This document shows positions 40,205-44,158 of a DNA stretch of 44,158 nt, in pieces. The translations under genes and the position numbers were made by a program. The notes under the pieces were generated by a model, which worked only from the letters and a program-made list of their open reading frames with translations, did not search any database and had not been told where the DNA came from. The stretch is from Sulfurovum sp. (GTDB lineage: Bacteria > Campylobacterota > Campylobacteria > Campylobacterales > Sulfurovaceae): contig JAQVHV010000003.1 of the NCBI GenBank assembly GCA_028696055.1, positions 1 to 44,158 on the forward strand. The letters run 5' to 3'. Numbering within the stretch: position 1 is the stretch's first letter; each line of letters opens with the position of its first letter.

Positions 40205-41497
40205 TTATTTAGTCAGTTCGGCCAATGTCTCATAGGCTGCTTTGATCGCTTCATCGATCATCTCATCGGCCGTAGCCATAGAGATAAACCCTGTTTCAAA
40301 GGATGAGCATGCGAGGTAAACACCGCGATCGAGCATCCCCTTATGGAACTTGGCGAACATTGCCGTATCGTTCTGCTGCGCCTCATCGAAATTTCTTACC
40401 GGTATCTCGGAGAAGAAGAAACCGAACATGCTTCCCCTCACATCTGTTACCATCGGTATACCCACTGCTATCGCCGCCTTCTCGAATCCATCCATCAATC
40501 TTTTTGCTTTATTGCCTAACTCTAGATAGATACCCGGATTTGCCTTGAGCTTTTTAAGGCTTGCAAGGCCCGCAGCCATTGCTACGGGGTTGCCGCTGAG
40601 GGTACCCGCCTGATAGACAGGGCCTTCAGGGGAGAGATATGCCATGATCTCCGCTCTTGCACCAAAGGCGCCAACAGGCATCCCCCCACCGATCACTTTG
40701 CCCAATGTCACCATATCCGGTTTCACGGTTGTGATCCCCTGCGCACCTTTCAGTGATGCCCTGAATCCGCTCATCACTTCATCAAAGATCAGCAGTGTGC
40801 CGTGTGCATTACAGATCTCTCTCAGCTCCTGCAGGAACTCTTCTGTGGCAGGAACCAATCCCATGTTCCCCGCAATAGGTTCGATGATCACACATGCGAT
40901 CTCACCCTTGGCATCGGCAAAACACTGTTTTACCTCTTCGATATCGTTGTATGTCGCAAGCAGTGTATGCTTGGTCAGATCTGCCGGAACTCCCGGGCTG
41001 GACGGTGTACCGAACGTTGCCAGCCCAGAACCTGCCTGCACCAGCAGCGAATCAGAGTGTCCATGGTAACATCCGGTAAATTTCAGGATATTGTCCCTTC
41101 CCGTAAACCCGCGTGCCAGGCGGATCGCAGACATCACCGCCTCCGTACCGGAACTGACGAAACGTACCTTGTCGATCGTATCAAAAAGTGTCGTGATCTC
41201 TGTTGCAAGTGCTGTTTCTACTTCTGTCGGCGCACCGAAACTCAGCCCGTTTCTGACCGCTTCCATCACGGCATTCTGGATATCAGCATCCGCATGGCCG
41301 AAGATCAGCGGCCCCCAGCTTTGAACAAAGTCGATATATCTGTTCCCATCGATGTCATAAAGGTATCCACCCTCGCCTCTTTCGATGAACGGAGGTGTTC
41401 CCTCTACACCCTTAAACGCACGGACAGGTGAGTCAACACCTCCCGGGATTACTTTGTATGCCTTTTCAAATGCTGCTATGCTTTTATCGTATGCCAT
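40205..41497 (-). CDS. hemL: Glutamate-1-semialdehyde 2,1-aminomutase
   Basis: 430 residues. PLP enzyme that makes 5-aminolevulinate for haem and other tetrapyrroles by the C5 route. Landmarks: [62 protein letters not shown] and the PLP-lysine block [17 protein letters not shown]. Complete, usual length. AAGGA lies 7 nt before the ATG. The gene is alone and divergent from the tonB-like gene. Confidence 0.98.
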   Translation of the reverse strand: MAYDKSIAAFEKAYKVIPGGVDSPVRAFKGVEGTPPFIERGEGGYLYDIDGNRYIDFVQSWGPLIFGHADADIQNAVMEAVRNGLSFGAPTEVETALATEITTLFDTIDKVRFVSSGTEAVMSAIRLARGFTGRDNILKFTGCYHGHSDSLLVQAGSGLATFGTPSSPGVPADLTKHTLLATYNDIEEVKQCFADAKGEIACVIIEPIAGNMGLVPATEEFLQELREICNAHGTLLIFDEVMSGFRASLKGAQGITTVKPDMVTLGKVIGGGMPVGAFGARAEIMAYLSPEGPVYQAGTLSGNPVAMAAGLASLKKLKANPGIYLELGNKAKRLMDGFEKAAIAVGIPMVTDVRGSMFGFFFSEIPVRNFDEAQQNDTAMFAKFHKGMLDRGVYLACSSFETGFISMATADEMIDEAIKAAYETLAELTK

Positions 41498-41610
41498 ATG
41501 ATTAATCCTTGTTGTGTATAATTCTGATATTTAAGAAAGTGCTCCGCAATGGAGTTGAACAATCGTCAGATAATTAGCGTGAATTATACTACAATGGCAC
41601 TAAGGGGTCG

Positions 41611-42489
41611 ATTATCCGTAACAGAACACTTATAGCATTTCTACTGTCACTGTTGCTGTATCTATTGATCTTCCTTTTCCTCTTCTTTGTTGTAAATGTG
41701 AAGGCATTTAAGCTCCCTGAACCTCAAAGCCAGTCCCGGAAGATATCACTTGATCTTAAAACCTTTATACCCCCGGCCCCAAAGACTACCCCGCTAACCG
41801 AGCCTGTCTCACCGGTATCTGAGATCATCCCACCCCCGATGGTAAAACCGCAGAAAGAGCCTGAACCTGTCAGAAAAGAGAAAAAAAGTACCGAGAAGAG
41901 CTTCATCACGGCAAAAGATACCGAGGAGAATAATGCCACTAAGCTCGCTGAAGCCAAACCTAAAGTAGCTGTAAAATCCAAAGAGACCGTTCCTAAAAAG
42001 GAGACCCAGGTACGCAAAGCGCAACCCCTTCAAAAAGTGGCGCAACACAAGCCGGTGCAAACCTCCAAGGATCCGCTTGCCAACGCTTTGATGGGTTCGG
42101 GCAGCACCATGACACCCCGGCCGAAAAAGGATGCCTTTGTTGATCAGATGGTCTCCCGTATCTATGGCAAAGAGTTCCATACCTACAGTAAAGAACAGCA
42201 AAAATTCATCAAACAGAAACTCGGGGAGATATACCGTATCACACAAAATACCCTCTGGCGCAAAGGCTACCCCGATATCGCAGTACGCATGCAGATGCAG
42301 GGGACCAATATCGTCTCTTTCTATCTTCACCCCAACGGGGATATCTCCGATCTGCACCTGAGATCCTCCATAGGCTACAGGGCCTTGGATGAGAATACCA
42401 TTGAAGTGATCAAAACGGCCTATAAGGACTATCCAAAACCAGAGAAAAAAACGAAGATCATGTTCTATGTACACTATAAGATCTATTAA
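41611..42489 (+). CDS. TonB-like energy transducer with a probable non-canonical start
   Basis: About 292 residues. A membrane helix (TLIAFLLSLLLYLLIFLFLF) is followed by a Pro/Lys/Glu-rich periplasm-spanning region (EPVRKEKKSTEKSF, KPKVAVKSKETVPKKE) and a C-terminal TonB-type domain (YPDIAVRMQMQGTNIVSFYL; GYRALDENTIEVIKTAYKDY). It would couple the proton gradient to outer-membrane receptors with ExbB/ExbD, not present here. No ATG or GTG fits: the basic residues before the helix (IIRNRT) are only included if ATT 41611 or ATC 41614 is used, next to AAGGGG. The alternative TTG 41653 would lose them. Confidence 0.78.
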   Translation: MIRNRTLIAFLLSLLLYLLIFLFLFFVVNVKAFKLPEPQSQSRKISLDLKTFIPPAPKTTPLTEPVSPVSEIIPPPMVKPQKEPEPVRKEKKSTEKSFITAKDTEENNATKLAEAKPKVAVKSKETVPKKETQVRKAQPLQKVAQHKPVQTSKDPLANALMGSGSTMTPRPKKDAFVDQMVSRIYGKEFHTYSKEQQKFIKQKLGEIYRITQNTLWRKGYPDIAVRMQMQGTNIVSFYLHPNGDISDLHLRSSIGYRALDENTIEVIKTAYKDYPKPEKKTKIMFYVHYKIY

Positions 42490-42589
42490 ACAGTGATACT
42501 TTATCTGTCTATTAGATTCATAATATGAATTTAAGTAACTCTTTCTTATAATTATTATAAGAATACACTAAGTTCAAAAAGGGGAGCTC

Positions 42590-43246
42590 ATGTTGGATTT
42601 GATTGTAAGGTTAGGTGCATCTCCTACGATAGGCTCCTATATTCTGCCTGGAGAACCTTTGATAAAGCTGAGCCAGAAGCTCGATAGCCATATCAAACTG
42701 ACGGTTCTCGATAGTGAAGAGATCATAGAGGGGATCAAAAACGGTATCTTTGACCTTGGAGTGATCGAATCGGCTATCTTTGATGATGCGCTGATCTATA
42801 CGGAGTGGATGGAGGATGAACTGGTAGTCTGTTCCAAAACTCCGCTCGGAGACTCCCTCGACAGGGAGAAGATCAGCCGTTGCCAGCTACTCTGTAGACA
42901 GGAAGAGTCTCCGACCCGTCAACTGATCACCGATTTTTTCAGTAACCATCGGCTTATGTATCATCATTTTGATTCACTGATGGAGGTTGACAATATGACC
43001 TCCGCCATACAGGGTATCAAGTGGTCAAAACCCAACAGGGAAAACCCTACGGTGACCATTGTTTCAAAACTCGCGATCATCGATGAACTTGAGAGAAAAG
43101 AGCTCTACTGTTCCCGTATCGAAGGGGCTGCTCTCTCCAGAAAATTCTATATCATTTATGACAAAGAGATCGGAGATACCGAAAAAATCCAGGAGATCAT
43201 CACTTACTTTAATACATGGCGCGACGCTAGCGTACACGCCAGCTAG
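42590..43246 (+). CDS. Orphan LysR-type effector-binding domain without a DNA-binding domain
   Basis: 218 residues. The opening RLGASPTIGSYILPGEPLIK matches the first strand and helix of the LysR-type regulator co-inducer domain (periplasmic-binding-protein fold), with IIEGIKNGIFDLGVIESAIF and LVVCSKTPLG following. The usual 60-residue N-terminal helix-turn-helix is absent: the ATG has its own AAAAGGGGAG and the upstream 100 bp encode no HTH. It could be a ligand sink, a modulator of a full-length LysR, or a decayed regulator. The 3' end overlaps the FAH gene by 20 bp. Confidence 0.8.
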   Translation: MLDLIVRLGASPTIGSYILPGEPLIKLSQKLDSHIKLTVLDSEEIIEGIKNGIFDLGVIESAIFDDALIYTEWMEDELVVCSKTPLGDSLDREKISRCQLLCRQEESPTRQLITDFFSNHRLMYHHFDSLMEVDNMTSAIQGIKWSKPNRENPTVTIVSKLAIIDELERKELYCSRIEGAALSRKFYIIYDKEIGDTEKIQEIITYFNTWRDASVHAS

Positions 43247-43835
43247 ACTCCACCAGGAGTCTCTTCCCCTCATAGACTCTTCCTGTAAACTCATCTCCGA
43301 CACTGTAGTTTCCTACCCCTTTGGGCGTACCTGACATGACAATGTCTCCATCCTCGAAGGACATAAAACTCTCTATCTCCCTGAGCATCTCCAAAGGTTT
43401 ATAGATCATCAGTTCATAATCGGCGAACTGTATACGCTGACCATTGATCCAAAGCTCCATACGAAGCTGCCTGAGATCTCCGCTGAAAGGTACGAACTCA
43501 CCCAGTACCGCGGAGCCGTCAAACGCTTTTGCCCTCTCCCAGGGCAAGCCCTTTTCCTTCAGCTTATTCTGCACCCCCGCTTTGGTCAGGTCCAGCCCGA
43601 AGCCGATACCCGTGATCTGTTTGTTTTGGATCAGAAAGCATATCTCCCCCTCAAAACGTGTATCTTCACTGAAAAAACGAAGCGTATCGGTGATCGCAGA
43701 GTTTGGCTTGTTGAAAACCACCATGCTCTCGGGAGTTTCGTTACCCAACTCTTTGATATGCTCGACATAGTTACGTCCGATACAGACGACTTTGGACGGT
43801 GCCACCCGCATTTCATCAAATGTTACTTGTTTCAT
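43227..43835 (-). CDS. Fumarylacetoacetate hydrolase (FAH) family protein
   Basis: 202 residues. CIGRNYVEHIKELGN, FEGEICFLI (metal-site Glu pair), GFGLDLT and VMSGTPKGVG are hallmarks of the FAH fold, which includes acylpyruvases, oxaloacetate decarboxylases and tautomerases. The single-domain form fits acylpyruvate hydrolase/oxaloacetate decarboxylase-type members. The substrate cannot be told from sequence. It converges on the LysR-like gene and overlaps its end. Confidence 0.9.
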   Translation of the reverse strand: MKQVTFDEMRVAPSKVVCIGRNYVEHIKELGNETPESMVVFNKPNSAITDTLRFFSEDTRFEGEICFLIQNKQITGIGFGLDLTKAGVQNKLKEKGLPWERAKAFDGSAVLGEFVPFSGDLRQLRMELWINGQRIQFADYELMIYKPLEMLREIESFMSFEDGDIVMSGTPKGVGNYSVGDEFTGRVYEGKRLLVESSWRVR

Positions 43836-43904
43836 CTTTGACTCGCTCTCATCTGTTATCTCCCTCTTTCAGGCGCAAAAAATTATAAAGAGATATTGTA
43901 TCAG

Positions 43905-44033
43905 ATCCACTTTGAAGTATGCCATGTGATCAGAATAATCCGGTGCAGCGAAACATATAATTGCCAAAAATAATAAATATAACACTTTTTTTGCTCCTTT
44001 GCGAAAAACTAACATATAATTAACAAAGTGGAT
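43905..44033. promoter_or_regulatory. Regulatory-looking repeats upstream of the last gene
   Basis: A 10-bp inverted repeat, ATCCACTTTG (43905-43914) and CAAAGTGGAT (44024-44033), encloses an 11-bp direct repeat AACATATAATT at 43952-43962 and 44011-44021. The latter repeats contain -10-like TATAAT. No gene is present in 43836-44069. Confidence 0.45.
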
Positions 44034-44069
44034 TTATAATGAGTAGTCATTTTATTAAAAGGAGACTAC

Positions 44070-44158
44070 ATGGACATAATAGGACAATTTCCGTTGTTTT
44101 ATTTTCCGGAGTACGGAAGTGCTTGGATGATGGGTATCACTGGTACCATACATATCCT
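44070..44158 (+). CDS. N-terminus of a membrane protein, runs off the window
   Basis: AAAAGGAG lies 6 nt before an ATG that opens MDIIGQFPLFYFPEYGSAWM and continues MGITGTIHI to the window end. The start resembles membrane-bound cytochrome-type proteins in which FP..G.....G....HI precedes a haem-binding helix, but 29 residues are too few to name it. Confidence 0.5.
   Translation, partial: MDIIGQFPLFYFPEYGSAWMMGITGTIHI

Noticed and set aside
1-44158. tRNA or rRNA genes
   Set aside because: I checked the intergenic gaps for T-loop (GGTTCGAAT-like) and rRNA motifs by eye and saw none.

Overview
The window reads as a chromosomal segment of a Campylobacterota (Epsilonproteobacteria) bacterium, most like Sulfurovum or Sulfurimonas. 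This is inferred from protein style, gene content and the combination of a cytoplasmic NiFe hydrogenase locus with ordinary housekeeping genes; no rRNA or tRNA gene is present to confirm it. Genes are densely packed, with many 1-8 bp stop/start overlaps.

Layout. (1) 1-8.8 kb: uppP (partial), an ABC exporter and serB on the minus strand; metF and a DUF3817 membrane protein on plus; yqaA, lpxH-like, argC and greA on minus; surE and tcdA on plus; two small unknown genes on minus. (2) 8.9-13.6 kb: nhaA, valS and a Sel1-repeat protein. (3) 13.6-19.2 kb: an AT-rich accessory stretch with a TetR regulator and matching operator-like palindromes, a haem-oxygenase-like putative metalloenzyme, an HPP membrane protein, two unknown genes with MGLF starts, a small membrane protein and a small lipoprotein, two 143-bp near-identical structured repeats, and decayed coding fragments. 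(4) 19.2-20.9 kb: SelO/YdiU protein-AMPylase. (5) 21.1-31.8 kb: a complete ten-gene NiFe hydrogenase operon. Its first gene fuses a NirB-like FAD/NAD(P) oxidoreductase plus a BFD [2Fe-2S] domain to the hydrogenase small subunit. It is followed by the large subunit, a tiny His-rich membrane protein, hypB, C, D, E, A, a maturation protease and hypF. (6) 31.9-35.3 kb: a uracil-DNA glycosylase and the three-gene AmmeMemoRadiSam set (rSAM, Memo, AMMECR1). (7) 35.5-44.2 kb: Pcm-like methyltransferase, nucleoside deaminase, a sensor-like membrane protein, a GCS2-type ligase with an AstE/AspA-like M14 deacylase, hemL, a TonB-like protein, an orphan LysR effector-binding domain, an FAH-family hydrolase, and the first codons of a further membrane protein.

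How it fits together. The hydrogenase operon is self-sufficient: enzyme, Ni insertion (HypA/HypB), Fe(CN)2CO synthesis (HypC-F) and C-terminal processing. Neither structural subunit has a Tat signal, so H2 oxidation should occur in the cytoplasm. The fused flavin domain offers a direct route from the Fe-S chain to NAD(P) or another soluble carrier, which would suit an autotroph that needs reductant for carbon fixation. The proximal-cluster motif has Asn where the second Cys is usually found.

Best candidates for something undescribed: the flavin/BFD/hydrogenase fusion with its altered proximal cluster and the triple-hairpin leader that buries the large-subunit ribosome-binding site; the AmmeMemoRadiSam trio; the GCS2 ligase + M14 deacylase pair; the TetR-HDO-HPP cassette; and two families of intergenic repeats.
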